Part shown: in pieces, positions 16,681 through 25,350 of the stretch | Numbering within the stretch: position 1 is the stretch's first letter | How the letters are laid out: each line of letters starts with the position of its first letter | NCBI GenBank assembly: GCA_947254205.1 | Contig: CAMYCE010000010.1 | Span: forward strand, 1 to 34,078 | Source of the DNA: an uncultured Prevotellaceae bacterium | GTDB taxonomy: Bacteria; Bacteroidota; Bacteroidia; Bacteroidales; Muribaculaceae | Reading direction: 5' to 3' | Length of the DNA stretch: 34,078 nucleotides | Position numbers and translations under genes: made by a program | The notes under the pieces: generated by a model | The model's database searches: none | What the model was told of the DNA's origin: nothing | The model's input: only the letters and a program-made list of their open reading frames with translations

Positions 16681-17079
16681 ATGCGCAAACAAGAATACAT
16701 ACAAGCCAACAAAGACTGGCTAAAAGCCAAGGCTCTGGAAGATGGAGTCCAGTCGCTTGAACAAGGCATTTATTACAAGGTTCTCACCACTGGAGAGAAC
16801 ACAGGCAAGCACCCAACACCTCGCAGTGTTGTCACTGCCCACTATACCGGCTGGACTATCAACGGGAAGAAGTTTGACAGCAGTCGTGGTGGCACGCCCA
16901 TAGCCTTTCGCCTGAATCAGCTCATCGAAGGGTGGGTCATTGCTATGCAACACATGAGCATTGGCGACAAATGGGAAATATACATTCCTGCCGAGTTGGG
17001 CTATGGCAAGTTCTCACAACAGGGCATTCCTGCAGGCTCAACACTCATCTTTGAGATAGAACTATTCGCCATCGCATAA
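16681..17079 (+). CDS. FKBP-type peptidyl-prolyl cis-trans isomerase
   Basis: A 132-residue protein: a short helical N-terminal extension of about 45 residues and one FKBP domain. Family marks are 'VVTAHYTGWTINGKKFDSS' (substrate Tyr and Asp), 'LIEGWVIAMQHMSIGDKWEI' and 'IPAELGYGKF', ending with 'IPAGSTLIFEIEL'. No signal peptide is seen, so it is probably cytoplasmic, unlike the exported FKBPs common in Bacteroidales. The ATG at 16681 is preferred to an in-frame TTG two codons earlier. The dispersed repeat ends only 17 bases before the start, and no standard promoter was found between them. Confidence 0.92.
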   Translation: MRKQEYIQANKDWLKAKALEDGVQSLEQGIYYKVLTTGENTGKHPTPRSVVTAHYTGWTINGKKFDSSRGGTPIAFRLNQLIEGWVIAMQHMSIGDKWEIYIPAELGYGKFSQQGIPAGSTLIFEIELFAIA

Positions 17080-17116
17080 AGAGAATATTCTTGGGAAGAA
17101 GGCTGGGGGGAAGTGT

Positions 17117-17146
17117 TTTGTGGAAAAGGAGAAAATGTTATCTTTG
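17117..17146 (+). promoter_or_regulatory. Bacteroidetes-type promoter for the first M16 protease
   Basis: TTTG at 17117-17120, an 18-base spacer and TATCTTTG at 17139-17146. It implies a leader of about 75-80 bases before the ATG at 17231. Confidence 0.7.
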
Positions 17147-17230
17147 CAACTGCATAATGCTCAAATTGCTTTTCTTGCAGAATTTGGGTGATAATGAGAA
17201 CAACTCTTTAATAACTATCGTAACGATACT

Positions 17231-20137
17231 ATGAAGTTCAAAAAAATTTTACTCGCAACGGCCGCTCTTGCCCTTAGTGCCAGTGCAGCCAACTATCCCT
17301 ACACCACCGTGCAGGGCGACCCCTCGGCAACGCGCATCTACACCTTGCCCAATGGGTTGAAAGTTTACTTGAGTGTCAACAAGGAGAAGCCACGCATTCA
17401 AACGATGATTGCCGTGCGCACCGGCAGCCGCAACGACCCTGCCGAGACCACGGGTTTGGCCCACTATCTTGAACACCTCATGTTTAAAGGCACACTGCAG
17501 TTTGGCACCACCAACTATAGTGCCGAGAAGCCCTATCTCGATGAGATTGAGCGTCGCTATGAACACTATCGCACACTCACCGACCCTGCAGCTCGCAAGC
17601 AGGCCTATCACGAGATCGACTCTATCTCGCAACTGGCTGCTAAATACAATATTCCCAACGAGTATGACAAACTCATGGCCTCGATTGGCTCGGAGGGCAC
17701 CAATGCCTACACGAGCAACGATGTGACTTGCTATGTCGAGAACATACCCAGCAACGAGGTCGACAACTGGGCTCTCATTCAAAGCGACCGTTTCCAAAAC
17801 ATGGTGATTCGCGGTTTCCACACCGAGCTTGAAGCCGTGTATGAGGAATATAACATTGGGCTTGGCAGCGATGGCTCCAAGGCTTGGAACGCGCTCAACA
17901 AGAATTTATTTCCCACCCACCCCTATGGCACACAAACCACCATTGGCACACAAGAGCACTTGAAAAATCCCTCGATTACCAACATCAAGAACTATTTTAA
18001 GCGTTACTATGTGCCCAACAATGTGGCCATCTGCATGGCTGGCGACATGAACCCCGACGAGGTGATTGCCACTATCGACAAGCACTTTGGCTCATGGAAG
18101 AAGAGCGAGACACTCTCGCGCCCCGAATATGCAGCCGTGAAAGACCTCACAGCTCCTGTCGACACTACCGTGATGGGACTCGAAGCCGAAAGCGTGCTCA
18201 TGGGCTGGAAATTCAAGGGAGCATCAAGCGCACAAAGCGACACGCTCAACTTGCTTTCAAGCATCTTGTCGAACTCTAAGGCTGGCCTCATCGACATCAA
18301 CCTCAACCAACCCATGAAAATCATGGGTGCCGGCGGTGGCGTGATGTCGCTCAACGACTACTCAGTGTTTATTTTGCAAGGCATGCCCAAGCAAGGACAA
18401 AGCCTTGAAGAGGTGCGCTCGCTCATGTTGGGCGAAATTGAGAAGCTCAAAAAAGGTGATTTTTCCAACGATCTCATTCCCTCTATTATCAATAATGAGA
18501 AACTCGACTACTTCCAGTCGCTGTTGAGCAACAAGTCAAGAACCGATGCCATGGTTGATGCCTTTATCAACGGCATTGACTGGCAAGACCACGTGAACAG
18601 CATCAAGCGTCTTGAAAGCATCACCAAAGCCGATGTTGTGGCATTTGCCAACAAATATTTCAAAAACAACTATGCCACTGTGTTCAAGCGTCAAGGCGAA
18701 GACAAGACGTTGAAAAAAATCGACAAGCCTGCCATCACCGCTATTCCTTCCAACCGTGACTATTCAAGCCAATTCCTCAACGATGTGGTGAACTCAAAGG
18801 TGCCCGGCATCGAGCCACGCTTTGTCGACTACAAGCACGACCTCAAGCACACCACCACCAGCAAAGGATTGCCCTTGCTCTACAAGCAAAACACCGACGA
18901 TGGTCTCTTCAGCCTCGCATTCTACTATGACTTTGGCGACGAAGACAACTTGTCTATGGCCTATGCCAGCAACTACCTCGACGTGATTGGCACCAGCAAA
19001 AAGAGTGCTTCGCAAATCAAGCAAGAATTCTACAAGCTCGCTTGCAGCTATGGCGTGAGCGTGAGCAACAACAAAACCTATGTGAGCTTGAGTGGCTTGT
19101 CGGAAAACATGCCCAAGGCTCTCGCCCTGCTCGAAGAACTCCTGCAAGACGTGAAGGCCGACAAAGAAAGCTACATGGAATTTGTGGACCTCGAAGAAAA
19201 ATCGCGCGAAGACAGCAAGCAAAGCCAGCGCGACAACTTCAGAGCACTGTGCGACTATGCCGTGTATGGTGCCTACAACCCCACTCGCAACATCATGAGC
19301 ATTGAGCAATTGCGTGCTCAAAATCCTCAAAAGCTCGTTGACCAACTCAAAACGTTGCGCAACATGCAGCACATGGTGCTCTATTTTGGCCCCATGACCG
19401 AGGAGCAATTGTCGACTCAACTTGCCAAATATCACAAAACTGCCAAGCAATTGGCACCTGTGCCCATGGGCAAGGAATACACCGAGCAACCCAATCCTGC
19501 CAAGACCGAGATATGGATTGCCCCCTATGATGCCAAAAACATCTACATGCGTCAATATCACAACACTGGCAAAATGTTTAACTTGGCCAGCGTGCCTGTG
19601 AAGCAACTCTTCAACGAGTACTTTGGTGGGGGCATGAACACCATCGTGTTCCAAGAGTTGCGCGAATCGCGCGGACTCGCCTATAATGCCTATGCCTACT
19701 ACAACGCCGGTCCACGTGTAAAACACCCCGAAATCTACTTCACCCACATCATTTCGCAAAACGACAAGATGATGGATTGCATCAAGGTGTTCAACGAAAT
19801 TCTCGACACCATTCCTCAAAGTCAAGCCGCATTTGACATTGCCAAGCAAAGTCTCATCAAGAGCCTGCAAAGTCGGCGTGTGACTCGTGGCAACGTGTTG
19901 TGGAGCTACTTGAGCGAAGTGATTGAAAGAAAGCTCAGTGAAGACATGGACAAGAGCGTGTACGAAGCATTGCCTGCACTGCAATTAAGCGACATCGTGA
20001 ACTTTGAAAAGCAAAACATGGCCAATCAAGTTTATCGCTATGTGATTTTGGGCGACGAGAAAAACCTCGACATGGAATCGCTCAAGAAAATTGGCGAAAT
20101 CAAGCGCATGAGCACCGAAGAAATTTTTGGTTACTAA
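17231..20137 (+). CDS. Secreted M16 (pitrilysin-like) zinc protease, first copy
   Basis: A 968-residue exported metallopeptidase. The signal peptide covers about residues 1-20 ('LLATAALALSASA'). The inverted zinc motif HxxEH is 'HYLEH' (78-82) in 'GLAHYLEHLMFKGT', and the third zinc ligand lies in 'ELEAVYEEYN' (about 205). The C-terminal half is the catalytically silent partner domain and keeps the R/Y pair in 'ELRESRGLAYNAYAYYN', which helps bind substrate. The length matches full two-half M16 enzymes. These act on unfolded or small proteins enclosed in a chamber, here presumably in the periplasm. It has its own promoter and terminator and converges on the flavodoxin operon, which encodes a second M16 enzyme. 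Confidence 0.92.
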   Translation: MKFKKILLATAALALSASAANYPYTTVQGDPSATRIYTLPNGLKVYLSVNKEKPRIQTMIAVRTGSRNDPAETTGLAHYLEHLMFKGTLQFGTTNYSAEKPYLDEIERRYEHYRTLTDPAARKQAYHEIDSISQLAAKYNIPNEYDKLMASIGSEGTNAYTSNDVTCYVENIPSNEVDNWALIQSDRFQNMVIRGFHTELEAVYEEYNIGLGSDGSKAWNALNKNLFPTHPYGTQTTIGTQEHLKNPSITNIKNYFKRYYVPNNVAICMAGDMNPDEVIATIDKHFGSWKKSETLSRPEYAAVKDLTAPVDTTVMGLEAESVLMGWKFKGASSAQSDTLNLLSSILSNSKAGLIDINLNQPMKIMGAGGGVMSLNDYSVFILQGMPKQGQSLEEVRSLMLGEIEKLKKGDFSNDLIPSIINNEKLDYFQSLLSNKSRTDAMVDAFINGIDWQDHVNSIKRLESITKADVVAFANKYFKNNYATVFKRQGEDKTLKKIDKPAITAIPSNRDYSSQFLNDVVNSKVPGIEPRFVDYKHDLKHTTTSKGLPLLYKQNTDDGLFSLAFYYDFGDEDNLSMAYASNYLDVIGTSKKSASQIKQEFYKLACSYGVSVSNNKTYVSLSGLSENMPKALALLEELLQDVKADKESYMEFVDLEEKSREDSKQSQRDNFRALCDYAVYGAYNPTRNIMSIEQLRAQNPQKLVDQLKTLRNMQHMVLYFGPMTEEQLSTQLAKYHKTAKQLAPVPMGKEYTEQPNPAKTEIWIAPYDAKNIYMRQYHNTGKMFNLASVPVKQLFNEYFGGGMNTIVFQELRESRGLAYNAYAYYNAGPRVKHPEIYFTHIISQNDKMMDCIKVFNEILDTIPQSQAAFDIAKQSLIKSLQSRRVTRGNVLWSYLSEVIERKLSEDMDKSVYEALPALQLSDIVNFEKQNMANQVYRYVILGDEKNLDMESLKKIGEIKRMSTEEIFGY

Positions 20138-20177
20138 AATTCCCCACGGCCTCAATCAAGGCTAAGCCAAATAATAA

Positions 20178-20224
20178 GCGGGTGTGCCAACTTCAACATG
20201 TGGCACACCCGCTCTCATTTTTTT
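20178..20224 (+). terminator. Rho-independent terminator of the first M16 gene
   Basis: A 12-base perfect inverted repeat, GCGGGTGTGCCA facing TGGCACACCCGC, followed by TCTCA and a run of seven T. Confidence 0.9.
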
Positions 20225-20268
20225 CAACCCACAAAAAATCACAGCTAATTTCCTCGGTTGGTAGAGAC

Positions 20269-20288
20269 GATGGACCGATTGGGGTTTA
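20269..20288. repeat. Possible degenerate end of the dispersed repeat
   Basis: GATGGACCGATTGGGGTTTA resembles the AATGACCGATTTGGGTTAA end of the family at 16640-16663. It lies between two terminators. The match is short and imperfect. Confidence 0.3.
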
Positions 20289-20296
20289 TTTGAAAA

Positions 20297-20341
20297 ACAA
20301 AAAAAGTTCCCCGTGAGGGGTTGAGACCTCGGGGGGAACTT
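20297..20341 (-). terminator. Strong terminator of the flavodoxin operon
   Basis: On the minus strand AAGTTCCCC and GGGGAACTT form a perfect 9-base outer stem, with a possible inner GAGG/CCTC stem, followed by a run of seven T. It lies about 90 bases beyond the flavodoxin stop codon. Confidence 0.85.
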
Positions 20342-20342
20342 C

Positions 20343-20378
20343 GGGTTTCATCTCTCATGGCTGAGAACGACAAAGCCC
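20343..20378 (-). ncRNA. Structured 3' UTR stem before the flavodoxin terminator
   Basis: Arms GGGTTT and AAAGCCC enclose a second pair, TCTCA/TGAGA. On the minus transcript this stem lies directly before the terminator hairpin. The two-hairpin, U-run form is typical of sRNAs released from a 3' UTR, but no known family is recognised. Confidence 0.3.
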
Positions 20379-20426
20379 ATTCATTATACATCATTCTACT
20401 GTCTCGTTTTTTTTGAAACAGGAATC

Positions 20427-20912
20427 TTAGAGTGTTGCCTTGATGGCCTCGGTCCAAGCGTCGATGCGCTCGCCATTTTCTTCATTGATGTCAAGAGCAA
20501 GACCAACAAATTGGCCATCGATCACGCTTGCCGAGTCTTCATAGCTATAGGAAGCTGCATCGACAAAGCCCACAATCTTGGCACCCGAGTCTTTAACTGC
20601 ATCATAAATTTCTCTCATGCCACCGCAAAAAGTGTCGGCATAGCCAGCAGCATCGCCACAGCCATAAATAGCCACAGTTTTGCCGGCAAGATTGGCAGCC
20701 TTAATGGTCTCGATGCCATCATACCAGTCGTCTTGCATGTCGCCAGCACCCCAAGTTGAAGTGCCCAGCAACAAGCAGTCAAATTCCTGCAACTTGTCGG
20801 CAGTGACATCGGCAATGCCCATCACTTCGCCACCCAATTTTTCGGCGATTTCACTTGCATAGCCTTCGAGAGTTCCTGTTGTTGAACCATAAACTACTAA
20901 TACTTTACTCAT
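20427..20912 (-). CDS. fldA: Flavodoxin
   Basis: A 161-residue FMN electron carrier that replaces ferredoxin when iron is short (established for the family). The phosphate loop is 'GSTTGT' (9-14). The two FMN-stacking aromatic loops are 'TSTWGAGDMQDDW' (W54) and 'CGDAAGYADTFCGG' (Y91), and the length suits a long-chain flavodoxin. It starts 71 bases after the stop of the second M16 gene on the same strand, with no terminator seen between them, so it is probably the last gene of the TonB receptor operon. Its ribosome binding site is unusually strong. Placement of this iron-sparing protein at the end of an uptake operon suggests shared iron control (inference). Confidence 0.95.
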   Translation of the reverse strand: MSKVLVVYGSTTGTLEGYASEIAEKLGGEVMGIADVTADKLQEFDCLLLGTSTWGAGDMQDDWYDGIETIKAANLAGKTVAIYGCGDAAGYADTFCGGMREIYDAVKDSGAKIVGFVDAASYSYEDSASVIDGQFVGLALDINEENGERIDAWTEAIKATL

Positions 20913-20920
20913 TTTTTTGT

Positions 20921-20932
20921 CCTCCTTTATTT
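20921..20932 (-). promoter_or_regulatory. Strong Shine-Dalgarno site for flavodoxin
   Basis: The minus strand reads AAAGGAGGAC, eight bases before the ATG. Bacteroidetes genes rarely carry so complete a site, so high translation is likely. Confidence 0.7.
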
Positions 20933-20983
20933 TTTAGTTAATAAATGAATGATATTGATTATTGTAAAAACATTTTTTACTCC

Positions 20984-23803
20984 TTATTGTGCGGCTTTCA
21001 TCACCAATTCAAGAGTGTGGCCTTGATGAAGTAACATCGACAAGAATTGCTGAATATCGCCCACGGTGATGCTATTGAGAGTAGCAAGATATTGAGTGTC
21101 GAAGTCAAGTCCATATTTATTGAAGTTGCGCATGATCACCATCCAATAGCTATTTTCCTTGACATCTTCGCCATACACCTTGGCATAGTATTTTTTCACT
21201 TTATCGAGCTGCGCTTGAGTGATTTTGCCCGATGCAGCATCGGCCATGAGTTGCTTCACAAGAGCATTATTTTCAAGAGCCTTGCCAGCCGTTACCGTCA
21301 CATTAAACGGGAAAAACACTACTGGGGCATCTTGCCCGTTGAGGTCGGGCACAATGCTGCAATGGGTGTTCACGTGATAGGTCCAACCACGTTTTTCTCT
21401 AATTTCATCGAGAAACACCTTGCTCATCACCTGCCCTGCCACTTTGGCCACAAGCACATTTTTGAGATTATAGGTGATGGGGGCAGTCCAAAAGAAATAG
21501 TTCTTGTCTTGAGCATTTTGCATCTTGCGGGTCCAATGTTTTGCTGTGTCACCTTCAAAGAGGTGATAGCCAATATTTTTGGGTTTTTCTATTCTGCCAC
21601 CACCCGGGAGCGATGCCACATAGCGCTCAAGCAAGGGCTTGATGCTGTCGAGCTCAAAATTGCCCACAATGTAGACTTTCATGTCGCTCACATCGCTAAA
21701 GCGGTCTTTATAGCAATTCATAATCAAGTCGTAGTCGACCTTCTCAATTTCATCGCGTGTGAGCGTCTCACCACGCAAAGGGTGGCCTGCAAAGACATTG
21801 GCAAAGATTGAGTCGGCAAACTCAAATTTGGGGTCGCTATTGTGATTATCGAGTCGCGAACGACAATTATCGAGATAGCTGTTAAAGGCTTTCACATCTT
21901 TTTGGGGAGACGTGAGTTTGAGATAGAGCAACTGAAATGCCGTTTCGAGGTCTTGGGGCGTTGCACTGCCTTGAAAACCCTCTTCGGTTTTCTCGACAAA
22001 GGTGCGCATTTTCACATTCTTGCCTGCAAGCACCTTTTTGAGTTGGCTACTTGAAAATTCACCAAAGCCCGATGCACCCATCACGGCATTCATCGCCTTG
22101 AATGATGGGGCTTGTGCTGCCGTGTAGTTTTGCGACAATCCACCCGTTGAGCTACCGGCAATCACAATTTCGTTGTTGTTGAAATCGGTTTTCTTGAGAT
22201 ACACCTTCACTCCGTTGCTCAACGTGAGTTCCTGTGCCCCGTATTGCTCCATTGGCTTTTCGGCAACAATTTTGCCAGCCACAGGCTGCTGCAACAGTAG
22301 CCGTGTTGATGTTAAAGTATCAACATAGGCCGTGATTTCATCGGCCCGCCCGGCACGAAATGCCTCAATCAAAGCTTGCTCAGAGGGTAAAGCAATATCG
22401 CCCTTATCGGCACAAAAGGCTGCCAACACCACATTCTTCTCGGTTGGGCTCACTATCGAGTTGAGATGAGCATTCACTTGTTCAAGCGTGACACGCTCTA
22501 TCACCTCGCGCATGAGGCGAGTGTAGGTTTCCATGTCGGGACACGGCTCGCCATCTTTAAACACACGCACCAAGTCGCGTGCATAGCGAGTGTTGCTATA
22601 TTGGTCACGCTCGCGATAAAGCTTGTCGAGCGATGCTTCAAACTTGAGACGGGCACGCTTAAACTCGCCCTCGGTGAAGCCAAAACGTGTGGCGCGTTGC
22701 ACCTCACGTGCCACCCATCGCGTGCAGTCGGCAACCTTGCCACTCTTGCTTGTGGCTATGAATTGCAAGGCTTGCTTGGTGCTTGAAATGAAATAGTTGC
22801 GATCCATGACAAGCACTCGCGAGAAGGGGGCACCCTCTTGCAAAACCACATCGCCAAAACGCGACGAGAGCATCGACACCACAATCGATTTGAGATATTC
22901 ATTTTCAAAGAAACGAATTGTGCTCATCTCGGCATCTTCCAATCCGTCGTGTTTAAACATCACACGCACTTGAGTTGAGGGTTGCTCCTTGTCGCTTTGC
23001 ACCGTGGCTATGATGCGCTCATTGTCGGGGACAGCAACAGGGGTCACGGCTTCGGCATTTTTAGGACCTTTAATACCACCAAAAAGTTCATTGATTTTGG
23101 CAATGGCATAGGCAGGGTCAATGTCGCCCACCACAATCACTGCTTGATTGCCCGGGTGATACCATTTTTTATAATAGTTGCGCAACTCCTTGTGCTTGAA
23201 ATTCCTGACCACGCTCATGAGCCCTATGGGCATGCGCTCGCCATAGAGCGAACCCGGATAAAGCACCGGTGCCGCTTTTTCGAGCATGCGATTATAGGCG
23301 CCTGTGCGTTGCCGCCACTCCCCTTCAATCACTCCACGCTCCTCGTCGATGTCCTTGCCCTTGAGCAACAAATTGTGGCTCCAGTCGCTCAACACCAAGA
23401 AACAAGTGTCGAGCACCGAACGACGGGACGAAGGAACATTGCTGATGTTGTAGACCGTGTGGTCGGCAGCGGTGTAGGCATTCAAGTTGGCACCAAATTT
23501 CACCCCCACACTCTCCAAATAATCAATGATGGCGTTGCCCGGAAAGTGCTTAGTGCCATTAAAACACATGTGCTCAAGAAAATGAGCCAAACCACGCTGA
23601 CTTTCTTCTTCTTGCACCGAGCCCACACGTTGAGCGATAAAGAAATCGACATGATGGGCAGGCGTGTTGTTTTGCTTGATATAATAGGTGAGTCCATTGG
23701 GCAATCGACCCATATAAACCGAAGTGTCGGTAGGAATAGTCCCATAGGCCTTGCCATTCAAGGCTGCAAAAAACAAAGTCAATGCTAACAAAGATTTTTT
23801 CAT
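20984..23803 (-). CDS. Secreted M16 (pitrilysin-like) zinc protease, second copy
   Basis: A 939-residue exported metallopeptidase. The signal peptide is residues 1-21 ('LLALTLFFAALNGKAYG'). The zinc motif is 'HFLEH' (74-78) in 'GLAHFLEHMCFNGT', and the third ligand lies in 'ERGVIEGEW'. The second half keeps the R/Y pair in 'EIREKRGWTYHV'. The half-to-half arrangement and length equal those of a complete two-domain M16 enzyme. It differs clearly from the first copy at 17231, so it is not a recent duplicate. It follows the outer-membrane barrel gene by 3 bases and is part of the TonB receptor operon. A periplasmic role in cutting an imported peptide or protein is inferred from this position, as for FusC beside FusA in Pectobacterium. 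Confidence 0.92.
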   Translation of the reverse strand: MKKSLLALTLFFAALNGKAYGTIPTDTSVYMGRLPNGLTYYIKQNNTPAHHVDFFIAQRVGSVQEEESQRGLAHFLEHMCFNGTKHFPGNAIIDYLESVGVKFGANLNAYTAADHTVYNISNVPSSRRSVLDTCFLVLSDWSHNLLLKGKDIDEERGVIEGEWRQRTGAYNRMLEKAAPVLYPGSLYGERMPIGLMSVVRNFKHKELRNYYKKWYHPGNQAVIVVGDIDPAYAIAKINELFGGIKGPKNAEAVTPVAVPDNERIIATVQSDKEQPSTQVRVMFKHDGLEDAEMSTIRFFENEYLKSIVVSMLSSRFGDVVLQEGAPFSRVLVMDRNYFISSTKQALQFIATSKSGKVADCTRWVAREVQRATRFGFTEGEFKRARLKFEASLDKLYRERDQYSNTRYARDLVRVFKDGEPCPDMETYTRLMREVIERVTLEQVNAHLNSIVSPTEKNVVLAAFCADKGDIALPSEQALIEAFRAGRADEITAYVDTLTSTRLLLQQPVAGKIVAEKPMEQYGAQELTLSNGVKVYLKKTDFNNNEIVIAGSSTGGLSQNYTAAQAPSFKAMNAVMGASGFGEFSSSQLKKVLAGKNVKMRTFVEKTEEGFQGSATPQDLETAFQLLYLKLTSPQKDVKAFNSYLDNCRSRLDNHNSDPKFEFADSIFANVFAGHPLRGETLTRDEIEKVDYDLIMNCYKDRFSDVSDMKVYIVGNFELDSIKPLLERYVASLPGGGRIEKPKNIGYHLFEGDTAKHWTRKMQNAQDKNYFFWTAPITYNLKNVLVAKVAGQVMSKVFLDEIREKRGWTYHVNTHCSIVPDLNGQDAPVVFFPFNVTVTAGKALENNALVKQLMADAASGKITQAQLDKVKKYYAKVYGEDVKENSYWMVIMRNFNKYGLDFDTQYLATLNSITVGDIQQFLSMLLHQGHTLELVMKAAQ

Positions 23804-23806
23804 TAT

Positions 23807-25348
23807 TTAAAAAATAAATGCAATTGATGTTGAAAAATAATTGGAAAAGATGCCACGGCAATAAAAGCCATGCACCCAGTCCACAGTGGCACACAACGCC
23901 TTGCGGGCATCGAGGGCTACAGTGCTGGCAAGTGTAGCCGACAACTGTCTACTATCACTTGACTGCAAGGCATATTGAGAGAGTAAGGCTCGTTCAAGCC
24001 CCAACATTTCACTCGAAGTGCCTGCTATGTGTTGCATGCTCTTGAGCACATGCGAGCGATTGCCCCCCAATGTAATCACATGAAAGGTGCTCCCCCAGCG
24101 TGCAGTACCCTTGAATTGGGCACCCCAAGTTAAGCGATTGAGCAACTTGCGACTTTCGGGCTCTTTATAGAGCACATTGTCGTGATCATAGGTGATTGCA
24201 GGGCATAGCATCAAGCCATAACTGCCACTATGCCACTGCCATAAAGCCGAAAGCCCTGTCGAGAACTTATTTTCAAAATATTGCTCAATAGAACCAATGG
24301 GCAAATAAATAGAGCCAGTGGGATCGCCAAAGATGTTTTCGGTGCCCACTCGCCGCGAAGCAAGCACATGGGTTTTCAACGCCCAATTCTTGCCCAGCCA
24401 TGCCACTTCGCCCTTCAATTCTGAAAGTGACACACGAGCCATGGGCAAGCTGTTGAGCGACGAGAGCACATTGTCGAGTTTCATGTGCGATGCCATGAGC
24501 GATGCCGAAAGGCCACGATGCCACACCGGGTGGAGGTTGAGAGTGGCCTCCCACGTCATGCCCTGATAATAAGTGTCGGTGCCAGTGCCGGCAAAACGTG
24601 TGTAATGATTGGTGAAGCCTGTGAGATGAAACAGTTTCTCAATACCCAGTTCACTATAAAAGCTCACTTGATTGGTCTGTTTATATTTCATGGCACGAAG
24701 CGACACGGCTCCCACATAGCCCTGCATGAGTTCATAGCCCAAGCCCAAACTGGCACTAAGCCTTGCCGTGACGTTGCGCGGACGCGGGTCGGCACTGCGA
24801 TAATAAAGCCCAGCCGTGTAGCTTGCCATGGCTCCATAACTCCACTTGCCACTGCGAGCCGCATAGCCTCCACCAAAGCTATAACGCTCAAGTTTCATCG
24901 CTGCACTGCTCACACTGTCGGCAAGCACATAGGGGTGCACCATGTCGTAGTCGGCCGTCTCGTTCCACAACCCATGAGCTATGCGCCCATTATTGTAATA
25001 GGCACGCCCCCACAAGGTAGAGTTGTTGTGCTTCATGTAGCTGGAGGCATCAAACACCCAGGTGGTTTCGTGACTGCCCAATTGCACATTAAGCGCTTCG
25101 CTCTCACGGCGCGCATCAACACCGGTTTTCACTTCACTCAACGAATAATTGGCCTGATACTGGCACATAGCAGGATTTTGCCAAGCCAAATCAAGAAGTC
25201 CTTCTCCACCTCGGGCATGATGCCGCTCAAGACGATTGGTGATAGTGACAGTGCTATCGTCATTCACAATCGCAGCAGCAACCTGCATCTCCATGCAAGA
25301 GATAGCAAGGAAACTCAATATCATGCTATGTCGTGTCGTTGATTTCAT
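23807..25348 (-). CDS. Outer-membrane beta-barrel protein (DUF6850-like)
   Basis: A 513-residue exported protein from the ATG at 25348; a GTG one codon earlier is less likely. It has a signal peptide ending near 'QVAAA' and then many alternating aromatic/polar strands such as 'GKWSYGAMASYTAGLYYRSA' and 'SGLSALWQ'-like segments. The last residues, 'FSTSIAFIF', end in Phe, the classic C-terminal signal for barrel insertion. I recall the family as DUF6850; this was not searched. It starts 2 bases after the lipoprotein stop and ends 3 bases before the M16 gene, so the genes are tightly coupled. The role is unknown; it may be a second outer-membrane channel or a structural partner of the receptor. 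Confidence 0.75.
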   Translation of the reverse strand: MKSTTRHSMILSFLAISCMEMQVAAAIVNDDSTVTITNRLERHHARGGEGLLDLAWQNPAMCQYQANYSLSEVKTGVDARRESEALNVQLGSHETTWVFDASSYMKHNNSTLWGRAYYNNGRIAHGLWNETADYDMVHPYVLADSVSSAAMKLERYSFGGGYAARSGKWSYGAMASYTAGLYYRSADPRPRNVTARLSASLGLGYELMQGYVGAVSLRAMKYKQTNQVSFYSELGIEKLFHLTGFTNHYTRFAGTGTDTYYQGMTWEATLNLHPVWHRGLSASLMASHMKLDNVLSSLNSLPMARVSLSELKGEVAWLGKNWALKTHVLASRRVGTENIFGDPTGSIYLPIGSIEQYFENKFSTGLSALWQWHSGSYGLMLCPAITYDHDNVLYKEPESRKLLNRLTWGAQFKGTARWGSTFHVITLGGNRSHVLKSMQHIAGTSSEMLGLERALLSQYALQSSDSRQLSATLASTVALDARKALCATVDWVHGFYCRGIFSNYFSTSIAFIF

Positions 25349-25350
25349 CA

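Noticed and set aside
20245..20457. A 70-codon minus-strand frame after flavodoxin
   Set aside because: It spans the terminator hairpin and part of the flavodoxin gene in another frame, and has no protein-like pattern.
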